This document shows positions 7,974 through 15,295 of a stretch of 64,000 bases of DNA, piece after piece. This DNA comes from Algisphaera agarilytica (GTDB lineage Bacteria; Planctomycetota; Phycisphaerae; Phycisphaerales; Phycisphaeraceae). The notes under the pieces are model-generated. The model was not told the origin of the DNA, searched no databases, and worked only from the letters and a program-made list of their open reading frames with translations. Location of the stretch: the NCBI RefSeq assembly GCF_014207595.1, contig NZ_JACHGY010000001.1:1178001-1242000 (forward strand), read 5' to 3'. Made by a program: the position numbers and the translations under genes. Each line of letters opens with the position of its first letter. Position 1 is the first letter of the stretch.

Positions 7974-8237
7974 TTAGTCGGCGAGGCGGAGGGTTTGGTC
8001 GAAGGTGCGGCGGTGGGCTTGGAGCTCGCGTTCAACCTTGTGGCTTCGGTAGCGTTCGATGAGGGTGTCGGTGGCGATGTAGACGATCAGGGTGCAGCCG
8101 ATGAGCGTGAGCACGAACGCCTGGGTGAAGTTGCCCACGCCCAGGCGGTGACCGCCAAGCCACATCAACAGGAAGGTGAGGTTGAGCGCCCACACCGCGA
8201 GCGACAGACCGAGGAGGAAATCAACCAGCCTTTTCAT
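7974..8237 (-). CDS. Small two-helix membrane protein
   Basis: 87 residues from ATG 8237, seven bases after a good GAAGGAG. Two hydrophobic segments (about 5-28 and 38-60) are followed by a basic, helical tail (YRSHKVERELQAHRR). The size and topology fit a holin or a small phage inner-membrane protein; the early-operon position does not favour a holin. The start overlaps the end of the preceding gene by 17 bases, so translation is coupled. Confidence 0.7.
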   Translation of the reverse strand: MKRLVDFLLGLSLAVWALNLTFLLMWLGGHRLGVGNFTQAFVLTLIGCTLIVYIATDTLIERYRSHKVERELQAHRRTFDQTLRLAD

Positions 8238-8469
8238 GTTTGGGCTCCTTCTGAAGAACGGGTAGGCGTTCGTGGGGTTTGGCGATGCGCAGGATCTGAT
8301 CGCGGGGGATCGGGCGGATGTACTCGTCGAAGCAGCCCGGCCAGGGCAGCCACGCCTTGGCGTACACCGCGTCACCTTCGACCGAGTCGATCTCGAAGTA
8401 CTCGACCGGATCGTCGGGCCGGAGACCGGCGACGACGATGGTCAGGTTGGGACGCAGCTGGCTCAGCAC
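8221..8469 (-). CDS. Small early-operon protein of unknown function
   Basis: 82 residues from GTG 8469, which overlaps the stop of the zinc-ribbon gene (GTGCTGA). It has no membrane segment; the sequence (NLTIVVAGLRPDDPVEYFEI ...) suggests a small beta-barrel-like domain and ends with a basic tail. No family recognised. Longer in-frame starts exist only inside the upstream gene. Confidence 0.6.
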   Translation of the reverse strand: MLSQLRPNLTIVVAGLRPDDPVEYFEIDSVEGDAVYAKAWLPWPGCFDEYIRPIPRDQILRIAKPHERLPVLQKEPKHEKAG

Positions 8470-8846
8470 ATCACCCCCGCGGCTTCGGGGTAGGCGTTCA
8501 GAAAGGTCTCGACGGCCTTGGGGTCGCTGTAGCGCAGCGGCGCGGTCAGGCGGACGCCGGTGAGTTCGCCGGTCTCGTCGCACTGCTCGAACCAGGAGGT
8601 GACCGTCTCGCAGTGGGGGCAGTAGAAACGCCGAACCACCACCCAGCACTTCGCCTTTCGGTCGAAAGTCGGTGCGCCGTCGAAGACCGCGCCCGGCGCG
8701 AACTTGCGCCCGCAGCCCCGGCCGTTTCCGTCTTCCAGCCCGTTGCAGTACACGCCGAACGGCGTGGCCTCGGGCAGGTGGTTGCGGCGCTGGGGTGCTT
8801 CGGTGGTTTCGACTTCGTCGATCGGGTGGTAGGTCAGCTCAGGCAT
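8463..8846 (-). CDS. Zinc-ribbon-like phage protein
   Basis: 127 residues from ATG 8846, five bases after CGGAG. Two cysteine clusters, at about residues 34-46 (YCNGLEDGNGRGCG) and about 76-79 (YCPHC), could form one zinc site. No catalytic motif. The protein is in the middle of the early operon; it may bind nucleic acid. Family not recognised. Confidence 0.65.
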   Translation of the reverse strand: MPELTYHPIDEVETTEAPQRRNHLPEATPFGVYCNGLEDGNGRGCGRKFAPGAVFDGAPTFDRKAKCWVVVRRFYCPHCETVTSWFEQCDETGELTGVRLTAPLRYSDPKAVETFLNAYPEAAGVMC

Positions 8847-8869
8847 AGCGGCTCCGGAAGGAATCGGGG

Positions 8870-9418
8870 TTAGGGGTGCAGCCCAACCGGACGCCGGACA
8901 CACTTCCGGCGCGGGGGGTTGAGCTTCTTCAGTTCGTTGACGATGTTGCGGGTGATGACCGCTTCGGAGATCAGGTGGTCCAGCTCGAAGCAGATCTCTT
9001 CGGCTTCGCCGTGATCGATGCGGCCGTCCTCGACGGCGCTGTGCAGGCGTCGCACGGTCTCGGCCGAGCGGGCCATCTGATCGATGCCCGCCTTCAGCGC
9101 GTCGTTGGTGTCCACCACGCCGTCACCGTTGATGTCGCGAGCGCTGTCGACCCACTGCACAAAGCAAGGCAGGCCCTGCAAGAGGTTGGCCAGGAAGACT
9201 TCGCGGACGGCGTCGGCTTTGGCCCGGCGGAACAGCGTGCGGAACTGCTCGAAGCTGAGGCTGCTGCGACCGAAGTAGTTGTAGCCCGCGCCGGTGCTGA
9301 TGTTGAAAAGGTCGGCGAGTTCGGCGGCGTCGATCGCGTGTTGTTCACGGAGCTTCTGGAGGAGTTCTGCGCTCATGGGCTGCGGCGGGCTTTCGTTGTT
9401 GGTACTGCGCGGGTCCAT
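8870..9418 (-). CDS. HTH protein with an EF-hand/dockerin-like calcium loop
   Basis: 182 residues. Residues about 28-68 form a probable helix-turn-helix (AAELADLFNISTGAGYNYFG). Residues 95-106 read DINGDGVVDTND, a textbook EF-hand/dockerin calcium loop (D-x-N-x-D-G-x-x-D-x-x-D), followed by a helix (ALKAGIDQMA). The rest is helical and charged. The combination is unusual for a cytoplasmic phage protein. Early-operon position suggests a regulator; calcium binding is inferred from the motif only. Confidence 0.65.
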   Translation of the reverse strand: MDPRSTNNESPPQPMSAELLQKLREQHAIDAAELADLFNISTGAGYNYFGRSSLSFEQFRTLFRRAKADAVREVFLANLLQGLPCFVQWVDSARDINGDGVVDTNDALKAGIDQMARSAETVRRLHSAVEDGRIDHGEAEEICFELDHLISEAVITRNIVNELKKLNPPRRKCVRRPVGLHP

Positions 9419-9506
9419 TGATTCGCATCCATGCTGAACGGGGTGGGGTTAATCTCAGGGGGTGGAATCCGTCACACTCCCAACTACAAACAAAGGTGGT
9501 CATCGC

Positions 9507-9776
9507 TTAGTCCAGGAAGTACTCCAGAAAGCAGAAGACGCCGTGGACCATGCTGTTGCTGCCCGGACACCCGTCGATGTGCGGCTGGACCGATCGGGCC
9601 AGGCGGAGGACGCTTTCGCGGCAAGAGGCAGGTGCCGAGTGCTCGACAGTGATCTTGCCCTGGACGTCGTAGACGTGGACGGTGATGTCGGGGCTGCCGA
9701 TCTCGCGAAACGCCTCGACCCGGTCCTTGCCGGATGTGTTCCATTCAAAGCGTGTGAGTTGCTTGGCGCGGGGCAT
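9507..9776 (-). CDS. Small early protein of unknown function
   Basis: 89 residues from ATG 9776, which has AAAGGA nine bases upstream. Sequence suggests alternating beta strands (DITVHVYDVQGKITVEH) and a helix; two cysteines. No family recognised. It is the first or second gene of the leftward operon, the position of Ner in Mu, but it shows no helix-turn-helix. Confidence 0.55.
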   Translation of the reverse strand: MPRAKQLTRFEWNTSGKDRVEAFREIGSPDITVHVYDVQGKITVEHSAPASCRESVLRLARSVQPHIDGCPGSNSMVHGVFCFLEYFLD

Positions 9777-10013
9777 GGGGTCAGTTCCTTTAAAGAGACG
9801 GGGGCGGCCGGGAGGCCAACCCCCATCCTTCCGGGGGGCGGGGCCAACCCCGTTAAGGGTTGGGTAATGCGCGACAGCTTCAGTCTCCGAGCCCGTCGCA
9901 CGATGAAGGCCGGTGGGCCTCAAAGGTCTCGGCAGGTGTCGGCCCGCCGAGGCCGGGGCGGTGTCGCCCGTTTCAAACTCGCGCCCGGAACGTCCGAGCG
10001 CTGGAAAACAAAC
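9777..10013. other. Intergenic, GC-rich
   Basis: 237 bases between two leftward genes. Contains a short inverted repeat (AACCC...GGGTT near 9847-9862). I see no credible gene or promoter. Confidence 0.4.
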
Positions 10014-10577
10014 TCACGCGGTGTCCCGCATAGGTGTGGTGGATTCGAGGTTGTCTCGACGTTGGCGGCCGGTCGGGGTCAGGCCAACCAGACGGATGTG
10101 TTCGCGGGTGGTGTGCTCTTCACGAAGCTCGCCTTGATCCAGCAGCCGAGCGATCGCGGCGCTGATGGGTTCGCCGCTGATGCGGAAGCCGTAGGTTCGT
10201 TGGATCTGGAGGACGAGGTCGCCCCAGGCGACAAAGGTTCCTTCTCCGCGAGGAGCTGCAAACAAGACAGCACTGTCGAAGGTTGCGTCGGTCGAAGGTA
10301 TAGAGAGACTGTTCTGAGACTGAGAGCAATCGAAGAGGTGAGCATATGGAAGGACGCGTTCATCTATGCCCAGTTCTTCGCAGAGTCGTAGCACATATCT
10401 CTTTTGCACCCCCGCCATGCGATCAAGCGAGCACCAGCGATTGACTGTTGTCGACTTGGTTCCGAGGCGTCGGGCAAGTTCTCTTTGCGAAATGCCCTGG
10501 CTCTTTAGCAGTGCAACCAGCCAGCTACCCCACTTGGGGGGATTATTATTTTTGATCTTTAAAATCAAATTTTGCAT
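10014..10577 (-). CDS. XRE-type transcription regulator (leftward arm of the switch)
   Basis: 187 residues from ATG 10577. Helix-turn-helix at about 20-50 (LLKSQGISQRELARRLGTKSTTVNRW) of the lambda-repressor/Cro class, followed by VLPYAHLF at about 75-82, a motif shared with the divergent regulator at 10713 (LPYAHLLF). The C-terminal half (about 110-185) may be a second winged helix ending in 'LVGLTPTGRQRR'. A 19-bp palindrome overlaps its codons 3-9 and another lies upstream, so it is probably under direct operator control. As first gene of the transposition operon it is the likely Cro/Ner-like factor. Confidence 0.75.
   Translation of the reverse strand: MQNLILKIKNNNPPKWGSWLVALLKSQGISQRELARRLGTKSTTVNRWCSLDRMAGVQKRYVLRLCEELGIDERVLPYAHLFDCSQSQNSLSIPSTDATFDSAVLFAAPRGEGTFVAWGDLVLQIQRTYGFRISGEPISAAIARLLDQGELREEHTTREHIRLVGLTPTGRQRRDNLESTTPMRDTA
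10551..10569. promoter_or_regulatory. Operator copy 1 (19-bp palindrome)
   Basis: TTTGATCTTTAAAATCAAA. Compared with its own reverse complement it differs only at positions 7, 10 and 13, so the consensus is TTTGATNTTNAANATCAAA. It lies within the first codons of the leftward regulator. Confidence 0.8.
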
Positions 10578-10586
10578 TGCATCGAT

Positions 10587-10615
10587 GTTTTACGGCCATT
10601 GCCGCTCGATTGCAA
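10587..10615 (-). promoter_or_regulatory. Possible leftward early promoter
   Basis: On the minus strand TTGCAA (10615-10610) and TAAAAC (10592-10587) are separated by 17 bases; each matches consensus at 4 of 6. Transcription would start near 10580, only three bases before the ATG at 10577, so the mRNA would be nearly leaderless. The two operators flank the element. Confidence 0.45.
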
Positions 10616-10620
10616 TAGTT

Positions 10621-10639
10621 TTTGATCTTTAAAATCAAA
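10621..10639. promoter_or_regulatory. Operator copy 2 (19-bp palindrome)
   Basis: The same 19 bases as copy 1, identical, starting exactly 70 bp further right. It lies between the divergent regulator genes, upstream of the possible leftward -35. Confidence 0.8.
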
Positions 10640-10712
10640 AAACCCTCACCCCGAGTTTCGAGTGCAAATCCGTAACTGTTGAATCAAATGAGGCTTGTGG
10701 TAAAAACAGACT

Positions 10713-11675
10713 GTGACTGAAGGCGAAAAAAAAGATTGGGGCCAATGGGCGAAAGCCCGCCTACGTCACCTTGAGATTGCTCACGGTGATTTAGCAGATC
10801 AATTAGGCGTGCAGCGAGAGACAGTAAGCCGCTGGTTTGCGGTTCCAAAGTATTACGCCAGGGACAAGTACGACGCACCCCTGGCAACTATTCTTTCTGT
10901 CCATCCTGATGACCTCCCCTACGCCCACCTCCTCTTTCAACCCGACGCCGACATCGACCCCACCGTCGCTGCCCACCAACACCTTCAGCCCCTCGACAAC
11001 CTGAAAACCCTTTCCCAACGGGAGTCACGGGGCGGAACGACCTACTCCGGCACCGGCCCACTTGCCGAAGCCTCGCTGCCCGAGTTGCTCTACGAAGCTG
11101 CCCGGCGGCTCATGTTCGACGCCGACCGCACCCGCGAGCGGATCAACCGGGCTGTCGCCCATCCCTGGTACGCCTACGTCCGGGCCATGATCGAGAGCGA
11201 CCCGCCCGAGCCCCAGAAAGACGATCTGCTTCTTCCCGGCGAGATGACTCCTTTGGTGCGAGAGGCCGAGGGCTTGGCCCGCACTTTTGACGTGCCCGGC
11301 CTGGCGACTTCAATGCGTGGCGAAGACCCCTTGGACGGTCTGGTCGACACGATCCGCGGGTTGTGTGGCTCGAAGATCTATCAGCTCTACGATGACCTGA
11401 TGAAAGCCCGCTTGCGGCTCCGCGTGGGCACGATCACGCTCGCCGAATACCACAATGCCGTGGACCCCATCAAGGCCGAACACCGAGAGTTACTGCAATC
11501 CCAGAGCCACGCTGAACTCGATAAAGCGCAGCGGCAATTCGAGGTACACACAACCGGCGAAGCCGAACAAGACGCCCCCGGCACCGGCAGCTTCCGGTTG
11601 ATGATCGACCAGAATACCGAGGGGCGTAAGGCCGCGAAGCGGGCTTTGGAAGACCGTCATTTCCCTTCGAAATAA
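10713..11675 (+). CDS. HTH repressor-like regulator (rightward arm of the switch)
   Basis: 320 residues from GTG 10713; no Shine-Dalgarno is seen. N-terminal helix-turn-helix at about 18-45 (HGDLADQLGVQRETVSRWF) followed by DDLPYAHLLF, the motif shared with the leftward regulator. The remaining 230 residues are helical and charged and lack a LexA/CI-type Ser-Lys peptidase signature that I can recognise. By position (divergent from the transposition operon) it is the probable lysogeny repressor, analogous to Mu c, but larger. The following membrane-protein gene is 29 bases downstream and may share its transcript. Confidence 0.7.
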   Translation: MTEGEKKDWGQWAKARLRHLEIAHGDLADQLGVQRETVSRWFAVPKYYARDKYDAPLATILSVHPDDLPYAHLLFQPDADIDPTVAAHQHLQPLDNLKTLSQRESRGGTTYSGTGPLAEASLPELLYEAARRLMFDADRTRERINRAVAHPWYAYVRAMIESDPPEPQKDDLLLPGEMTPLVREAEGLARTFDVPGLATSMRGEDPLDGLVDTIRGLCGSKIYQLYDDLMKARLRLRVGTITLAEYHNAVDPIKAEHRELLQSQSHAELDKAQRQFEVHTTGEAEQDAPGTGSFRLMIDQNTEGRKAAKRALEDRHFPSK

Positions 11676-11704
11676 TGATTTTTTGATTCCGAGGAGTCCG
11701 AGGC

Positions 11705-12529
11705 ATGTTCAAACATACACCGCGCCGCGTGACGGTGGAAATGCCTGTAAACGAGGAAGATGACAGCACATTTCTCGGTGTGCTTAACAAGCTCGCCCTA
11801 CCTCTTTCTATCGTTGCGGTGCCGCTGATTCTCGGATTTGCTGGTTACATTTATCAAGAGCTGGGGTCGAAGCGTGAGTCAGAACTTCAAGCAGTAATTT
11901 CAAAGCAAGAGATCGCGCTCCAAGAGTTGATCTCAAAGCGTGACGTTGACCTCCAGGAATTGATCTCGAAACGTGAATCTGATCTCAAATATGTCGACCT
12001 TTCGCTAAAGATTTTGGCGGAAGACGCCGAACGGGTTGATGGCCAAATAACTCCAGAAGATCAAAAACTGCGTGAATGGGCCGTATCTGTTCTGGCAAAA
12101 ACGTCTCCTGTTGATTTGCCTGAAGGTCTGGCAGAGATCTTCTCTACGGGCGGGGTTTACCTGCCTCTCACTGAACCCCCGTCCTTTGATCAATCTTCTG
12201 AACAGGATAAATTCGAACATATAAAAGAGTTTGCTATGCAAGCCGCGAAGTCACTTCCGGCTCTCGATGATTTGCCTTGGGGGCACACAGATTACTCTTC
12301 TGCTCTTCGTTTTATTGCTGGCGAGCGAGGGGGCTTGCGTTCTGCTTCTGGATCTCTAGCATCACTGAGGGCACGGGCGAGAATAACTCTAAAAAACGAA
12401 GACTTTCTGCCGGAGCACCACCCGGTACCTTCTCATCAGTACTATCACGCAATTATCTACAAGCTGTATCACTCGGAAGAGGTGAAGGTTGAAGCCGCAA
12501 AAACAGTTGGCTTCTCTACACTTGAGTAG
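11705..12529 (+). CDS. Membrane-anchored coiled-coil protein with 11-residue repeats
   Basis: 274 residues from ATG 11705 (GAGGAG upstream). A hydrophobic segment at about 30-50 is followed at about 55-100 by repeated units near 11 residues long (SKRESELQAVI, SKQEIALQELI, SKRDVDLQELI, SKRESDLKYV), a coiled-coil stalk. The C-terminal 170 residues are globular and acidic with no recognised family. Base composition is more AT-rich than neighbours, suggesting later acquisition. Lying behind the repressor it is likely expressed in the lysogen; superinfection exclusion or defence is inference. Confidence 0.7.
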   Translation: MFKHTPRRVTVEMPVNEEDDSTFLGVLNKLALPLSIVAVPLILGFAGYIYQELGSKRESELQAVISKQEIALQELISKRDVDLQELISKRESDLKYVDLSLKILAEDAERVDGQITPEDQKLREWAVSVLAKTSPVDLPEGLAEIFSTGGVYLPLTEPPSFDQSSEQDKFEHIKEFAMQAAKSLPALDDLPWGHTDYSSALRFIAGERGGLRSASGSLASLRARARITLKNEDFLPEHHPVPSHQYYHAIIYKLYHSEEVKVEAAKTVGFSTLE

Positions 12530-12734
12530 GCCATAACCGAATAGTCAGCAGCAGCACACCATCGCTCTTCCCCGCATTGGACTCAACGCGGCCATATGGG
12601 ATGAACTCATCGCGTGAAGCGGCGTATTGGCAAACGGCTTTGACCAAGTTTTCGGGGGTCAGTTCCACGACACAGGTCGCATCGACGTTGTTCTGAGTGT
12701 GGGTAGAGTTCGGCGGAAAACACTTATATTTCAA
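12516..12734 (-). CDS. Small protein of unknown function
   Basis: 72 residues from TTG 12734, with GGAAGGA about 10 bases upstream. The middle (ELTPENLVKAVCQYAASRDEF) is helical and the end (SDGVLLLTIRLWP) is a strand, a plausible small alpha/beta fold. It follows the HExxH gene by 35 bases on the same strand and overlaps the end of the membrane-protein gene by 14 bases. No family recognised. Confidence 0.55.
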   Translation of the reverse strand: MKYKCFPPNSTHTQNNVDATCVVELTPENLVKAVCQYAASRDEFIPYGRVESNAGKSDGVLLLTIRLWPTQV

Positions 12735-12769
12735 GGGTAAACGATCCTTCCCCGGATTCTTTAGCGGTG

Positions 12770-13423
12770 TTATGTGGCCGGATGAAACGCCGTCTTGTCG
12801 GGGTTACGCTCGCAGAACGCACGCGTCTCTTCCGGGGTGAGGTATTCGGGTTCGAGGCAGCACACGCCGGTCGGATTCCCCGCGGTGTTCGCAAGCTCAC
12901 CCCAGTGCTGGACGTGGTTGCAGTTATCGCAGTAGAAGGCGAGCCCCACCATCGATGAGCCGAGCGTGGGGTGTGGGCGTGGACTGGTCAGAAGCACACT
13001 GCCGGGACCGACGGGTTGTTGGCAGACGTTGCACGCGTGGCGTCGATCAAGCCCGCGTTCCACGAGGGTACCGGTGAACTTCGCCGGGTCGAAGTCGGTG
13101 AGCACGTCCATCTCCATCGCCAGCAACATGCCGGGGCCGCCTTGATCCATGATCTGCTTCAGGATGCAGGCCGTCATCGCTGCATAGTGGTCGGCGTCGC
13201 CTTCGTCGTCGTGTGGCCGAGGGAAGCGATCGTTCCAGGCGTGTCGTAGCTCGTGCAGAAGGACATCGAGCCGTCGGCCGGGTGGGCACTTGGGGCAGAT
13301 CTCGATGAGGTTGCGGTCGCTGTGGTTGAGGCCCCAGCAGTGGTGGCCGTGGTGTTCGAGCGGCTCCTTTGCGAGGGTGGTCTTGATCGTGTCGTGGCCG
13401 ATTTTGAAGCGAGGCAGGTGCAT
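12770..13423 (-). CDS. HExxH zinc protein with a zinc-ribbon, possible metallopeptidase
   Basis: 217 residues from ATG 13423, seven bases after GGGAGAG. The motif LLHELRHAW gives HExxH at 57-61 in a predicted helix, the zincin signature. Downstream two CxxC pairs (CNVC at about 131-134, CDNC at about 164-167) form a likely zinc-ribbon. HExxH proteins beside phage repressors include ImmA/IrrE peptidases that cleave repressors, but the usual neighbouring context and other ImmA motifs are not evident, so the substrate is unknown. Together with the 72-residue gene it forms a leftward two-gene unit. Confidence 0.65.
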   Translation of the reverse strand: MHLPRFKIGHDTIKTTLAKEPLEHHGHHCWGLNHSDRNLIEICPKCPPGRRLDVLLHELRHAWNDRFPRPHDDEGDADHYAAMTACILKQIMDQGGPGMLLAMEMDVLTDFDPAKFTGTLVERGLDRRHACNVCQQPVGPGSVLLTSPRPHPTLGSSMVGLAFYCDNCNHVQHWGELANTAGNPTGVCCLEPEYLTPEETRAFCERNPDKTAFHPAT

Positions 13424-13497
13424 ACGACAGCTCTCCCGGTGAGCAGTGAAGGGTGTTTGAAAGGCCCTTCCGTGGGCGTGTGATGTCCGTTCGGTAG

Positions 13498-13526
13498 AAC
13501 CTTACATTAACCTTACAACATGTCAA
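13498..13526 (-). promoter_or_regulatory. Promoter and direct repeats of the HExxH operon
   Basis: On the minus strand a perfect TTGACA (13526-13521) is followed 16 bases later by TAAGGT (13504-13499), a weak -10. TGTAAGGTT occurs twice, 11 bp apart (within 13498-13517), one helical turn, as expected for two regulator half-sites on one DNA face. Confidence 0.5.
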
Positions 13527-13755
13527 GCCTTACTCCAAAGTACGGAGGTGTAGTGTGGCTGTTTTTCCTTGACCCTACGGCGGGGCAGCGCTTATGGTGC
13601 TTTCTCTGTCGGGCTTAACTCACCCGACTGCACCCGGCCGCCATCCGCCGCCGAACCCCACCCGTTTCAAACTCACAACCGTGTCCCCCGGGCCACGGAT
13701 CGCAACCACGGGCAGTGTCGACCAGCGATCTGTGCGCTCAATTTTGGGCCAAGTT
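13527..13755. other. Intergenic between leftward operon and late genes
   Basis: 229 bases, mostly proline/arginine-coding shadows. Should contain the late promoter, but I see no good hexamers. An in-frame extension of the ACP-like gene upstream to 13594 is possible but reads as low-complexity. Confidence 0.35.
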
Positions 13756-14055
13756 GTGAACCCCTCACCCATCCAACCCCCGGAACTCAGCCGCGACCAC
13801 GTCGCATTGGCGGCTGTCTCGGCCATCGTCGAGGTCACCTCGCTGGTGGTGGCAGACGGCGCGGATGCCGAGGCGATGCGGCTGGCCCAGGACCTGGGCA
13901 TGGACAGCGCCCAACGGATCGAAGTCGCGTTGGAGGTCGAGGACGACTTGGACGTCGCCCTGGATGACCTGCGCGTGGGCGAGATTCGAACCCTCGGTGA
14001 ACTCATCGACCACGTCTGCGCTGCGGTGCTGAACCCCGTCGCGAACGCCGCCTGA
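13756..14055 (+). CDS. Acyl carrier protein-like, phage-borne
   Basis: 99 residues from GTG 13756 (start uncertain; the frame is open to an ATG at 13594). LSRDHVALAAVSAIVEV, then DLGMDSAQRIEVALEVEDDL, then IRTLGELIDHV match the ACP pattern: helix 1, D-L-G-x-D-S phosphopantetheine site with Ser51 followed by the acidic helix 2, and helix 4 'I.T.....D.V'. The usual DSL is DSA here. A stand-alone ACP in a transposable phage is unusual. No adjacent acyltransferase or synthase is seen, so the partner would be the host fatty-acid or polyketide machinery. Family call by eye. Confidence 0.7.
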   Translation: MNPSPIQPPELSRDHVALAAVSAIVEVTSLVVADGADAEAMRLAQDLGMDSAQRIEVALEVEDDLDVALDDLRVGEIRTLGELIDHVCAAVLNPVANAA

Positions 14056-14091
14056 CACCAACCCAAACTCCACACCGGCAAGGACGCCACC

Positions 14092-14541
14092 GTGAAGAAC
14101 TCTCCCGCAAAACAAGCGATCAACGCCAAGCCCGCCGTGGTCACACCCGGCGCGGCTTGTGTGTATTCGCAGACGGGAGACGTCCGCCACGACGGCGAGA
14201 TCGTCACGGTCGACAGCACGCCGGACACCCGTATCGCGGCCAAGCGTGCCCAGTTCATTCCCCTCGGCGAAACACTCTCGCCCGACGCCATGATCCTCAA
14301 GGACGGCGACGTTTTGCTGGTTCCGATCTACGACGAGAGCCGCGAAACCCTACTCGGTCACGTCGAGCAAATCGTTCACGTTGTGTTCTATCCGCGCGTC
14401 AATGTCAGCTCGCTCGAAGCCGATCCAACCCGCCCCGAAGGCGAGCGCGACGAGCTATCGCAAACCGCTTACGTCCACCACCTCGCCACCGCGCCGCAAG
14501 CCGAGCGCAGCCACCCCGTAACCGGAGCTTTGAAACGATGA
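14092..14541 (+). CDS. Late-operon protein of unknown function
   Basis: 149 residues from GTG 14092, seven bases after AAGGA. No membrane segment; mostly strands (GAACVYSQTGDVRHDGEIV). No family recognised. The stop overlaps the start of the lipoprotein gene (ATGATGA), so the two are translationally coupled. Confidence 0.55.
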   Translation: MKNSPAKQAINAKPAVVTPGAACVYSQTGDVRHDGEIVTVDSTPDTRIAAKRAQFIPLGETLSPDAMILKDGDVLLVPIYDESRETLLGHVEQIVHVVFYPRVNVSSLEADPTRPEGERDELSQTAYVHHLATAPQAERSHPVTGALKR

Positions 14542-15188
14542 TGAAACGACGCCCTCCCTGGAAATCCTTCTCTCTTGTCGCCCTCGCGTTTACCGCGTGT
14601 CTGTCTCTGACCGGCTGCAATTCGCAGCAGCTGGAAGATCTGAAAGCCGGTCTCGCCGAGATCCAGCAGGTCTCCACCGAACTCGATGGCACCATCGCCA
14701 AGATCGAGAAGCAAATGCAGGGCGCACCGATCGATCAGGACATCCAGCCATTCATCGACGCGATCGCCAAGGCCCGCGAAAAGAAGGCGGATTACGACGC
14801 GATGGGGCAAGCCTATCTGACCAAAATCCAAGACATCGAAGACCCCGGCGTGTTGTTTGGCGAAACGCTCAAGAGCGTGGGAACGGTTGTGCCTGGGCCA
14901 TGGGGAGCGTGGCTTGGCATCACAAAAACGGCTATCGCCGGGATCGCAGAGACACGGCGGCGACGAACGGTCAAGGCCGCTGAGAACATCGTGATCTCGC
15001 TGGAGCGGTCCAAGACGCCCGACGGTGTGGTCGACTTCCATATCGGTGCCGACGAGCTGCGTAGCCGTATGACCCCCGACGCCAAGGACCTGGTCGAGAA
15101 GGCACAGAACAAGGCGCGACCCCAAGGGCCGGTCCTCGGTGTCCTTGGTGATGTCTCCACCGAGCCGCCCCAAGACATCGCCGCGTAA
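14538..15188 (+). CDS. Phage-encoded lipoprotein
   Basis: 216 residues from ATG 14538. Signal peptide of lipoprotein type: basic start (MMKRRPPWK), hydrophobic core, lipobox LTGC (cysteine near residue 27). After it a helical, coiled region. Phage lipoproteins can be outer-membrane spanin subunits or lysogenic conversion factors. No lysozyme is seen nearby to decide. Precedes the DUF2730-like membrane protein. Confidence 0.6.
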   Translation: MMKRRPPWKSFSLVALAFTACLSLTGCNSQQLEDLKAGLAEIQQVSTELDGTIAKIEKQMQGAPIDQDIQPFIDAIAKAREKKADYDAMGQAYLTKIQDIEDPGVLFGETLKSVGTVVPGPWGAWLGITKTAIAGIAETRRRRTVKAAENIVISLERSKTPDGVVDFHIGADELRSRMTPDAKDLVEKAQNKARPQGPVLGVLGDVSTEPPQDIAA

Positions 15189-15295
15189 TTCACTTTCTTG
15201 CCCCACGCCGCGAACGTGGAGGCGTTGATCCAGCGGTCGGCTTAGCGGCCGACACGCTGGTTTGGTGACCACCCGAGCATTCCGGAATCTGCCCT

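Noticed and set aside
13594-13755. N-terminal extension of the ACP-like gene
   Set aside because: Proline/arginine-rich, not part of an ACP fold, though it cannot be excluded.
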